This document shows, in pieces, positions 63,251-64,000 of a stretch of 64,000 bases of DNA. The position numbers and the translations under genes are program-made. The notes beneath the pieces were generated by a model, which saw nothing but the letters and a program-made list of their open reading frames with translations, was not told where the DNA came from and made no database searches. Position 1 is the stretch's first letter. Each line of letters opens with the position of its first letter. The DNA comes from Desulfuromonas sp. DDH964 (lineage in GTDB: Bacteria > Desulfobacterota > Desulfuromonadia > Desulfuromonadales > DDH964): contig NZ_CP015080.1 in NCBI RefSeq assembly GCF_001611275.1, positions 2,108,001 through 2,172,000 on the forward strand. Direction: 5' to 3'.

Positions 63251-64000
63251 TCAGTTCGTCCCGGAGAGGAGAAAGCCGTTGTCGATCAGCCGGGTCTTGC
63301 CGATAAAGACCGCCATCAGCAGGACTGAGTCGCTGTCGACCTCCTCCTGCTCCTGCAACGTGTGCTGGTGGCAGATCTGCAGGTAATCGATGCGCACTGC
63401 ACTGGCCGCAGCGATCAGGGTTGAGAGTTCGGCAAGAATCTGGTCACTCGCACGCCTTCCCGCAGCCACCATTTCCCGGGCCCGTGCCAGGCCCCGGGAG
63501 AGGACCAGCGCCTGCTCCCGCTCGGTGGGCGAGAGGTAGACATTGCGGGAACTCATCGCCAGACCGTCGGCTTCGCGGACAATCGGCATGCCGACGATTT
63601 CCATCGGGATATTGAGATCGAGGGTCATCCGGCGAATGACAGCCAGTTGCTGGAAGTCCTTGCAGCCGAAGAAGGCGAGGTGCGGCTGCACCAGGTTGAA
63701 CAGCTTGCAGACAACGGTGGTGACACCACGAAAATGACCGGGGCGACTGCGGCCACAGAGGGTGTCGGTCAGCCCCTCAACGTTGACGTAGGTCGCATAG
63801 CCGGGCGGGTAGATTTTTGCCGGTTCGGGATAGAAGAGGAGATCGACACCAGCCGCACGGGCGAGAGCGGCGTCCCGTTCGAAATCCCGCGGATAGGCAT
63901 CGAGGTCTTCATTGGCGCCGAACTGGGTCGGGTTGACGAAGATCGACAGGACGAGAATATCGCCCGCTTCCCGGCCCGCTTCGAGGAGCGAGATGTGCCC
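63251..64000 (-). CDS. panC: Pantoate--beta-alanine ligase, C-terminal 250 residues (cut by window edge)
   Basis: Pantothenate synthetase joins pantoate and beta-alanine with ATP. Visible motifs are GHISLL at the edge, VLSIFVNPTQFGANEDLDAYPRD, VNVEGLTDTLCGRSRPGHFRGV, VTTVVCKLFNLVQPHLAFFGCKDFQQ and the KMSKS-like DGLAMSSRN. About 30 N-terminal residues lie beyond position 64000. The next gene, PanP-like, would supply beta-alanine, making this a compact pantothenate unit. Confidence 0.95.
   Translation of the reverse strand, partial: GHISLLEAGREAGDILVLSIFVNPTQFGANEDLDAYPRDFERDAALARAAGVDLLFYPEPAKIYPPGYATYVNVEGLTDTLCGRSRPGHFRGVTTVVCKLFNLVQPHLAFFGCKDFQQLAVIRRMTLDLNIPMEIVGMPIVREADGLAMSSRNVYLSPTEREQALVLSRGLARAREMVAAGRRASDQILAELSTLIAAASAVRIDYLQICHQHTLQEQEEVDSDSVLLMAVFIGKTRLIDNGFLLSGTN

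Noticed and set aside
61656..63386. A 576-codon plus-strand frame opposite the decarboxylase
   Set aside because: Opposite-strand shadow of a gene with clear PLP motifs and a coupled neighbour.

Overview
The window looks like the chromosome of a Geobacter/Desulfuromonas-type deltaproteobacterium (Desulfuromonadales). The evidence is a multiheme c-type cytochrome encoded beside an MtrB/PioB-type outer-membrane porin, an MlaDEF lipid transporter, an AmmeMemoRadiSam B protein, a PanP-like decarboxylase next to panC, and high-GC coding sequence throughout. The assignment rests on gene content only. Almost all core genes lie on the minus strand.

Layout. Positions 1-25.7 kb and 58.8-64 kb are core chromosome. 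From the left: a group IIC intron cut by the window edge, tRNA-Gly, a tRNA nucleotidyltransferase, an aminotransferase, an AEC permease, a cytochrome/porin/solute-binding-protein operon, mlaEFD downstream of poorly characterised genes, a histone-deacetylase-like hydrolase, a second nearly identical group IIC intron, tRNA-Glu, tRNA-Gln and gltX, AmmeMemoRadiSam B, a TauE/SafE permease, tRNA-Cys, an HNH protein, a PQQ-type dehydrogenase and a Ca2+/Na+ exchanger. Both introns sit directly behind Rho-independent terminators, the known target of class IIC introns. On the right are ssrA (tmRNA), smpB, an RseC-like protein, an amidohydrolase, a PanP-like decarboxylase and panC.

Between the exchanger and ssrA is about 33 kb of accessory DNA, best read as two elements stacked at the 3' end of ssrA. 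A 424-bp direct repeat (32964-33387 and 58425-58848, ungapped, offset 25,461 bp) holds a 62-codon gene, a terminator and the last bases of ssrA. Each element has the same frame next to this repeat: a Fic gene, a restriction-modification module, and an excisionase-like HTH gene divergent from the small gene. The restriction-modification module differs. Element 1 has a PaeR7I/XhoI-type enzyme pair, and its Fic gene is decayed. Element 2 has a single-chain R-M-S protein plus a DUF559 gene and an intact Fic gene. An IS21-family element with an 8-bp target duplication has split the HTH/small-gene region of element 1.

Element 2 also carries prophage-like relics, a tyrosine recombinase preceded by a separate core-binding-domain protein and followed by a regularly spaced array of inverted repeats with 7-bp centres, a MazE/Doc toxin-antitoxin pair, a second large Fic protein, an origin- or operator-like cluster of GTAGAAA repeats, an IS that splits an open frame, an AAA ATPase, a TOTE-type primase-helicase and a two-gene DUF262 system. 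Most of this cargo is plausibly defence or genome conflict. The best candidates for something undescribed are the recombinase with its site array, the swapped R-M modules inside a conserved frame, the paired DUF262 genes, and a 10-bp motif (CGGTAAGTAA) found seven times, all inside the island.
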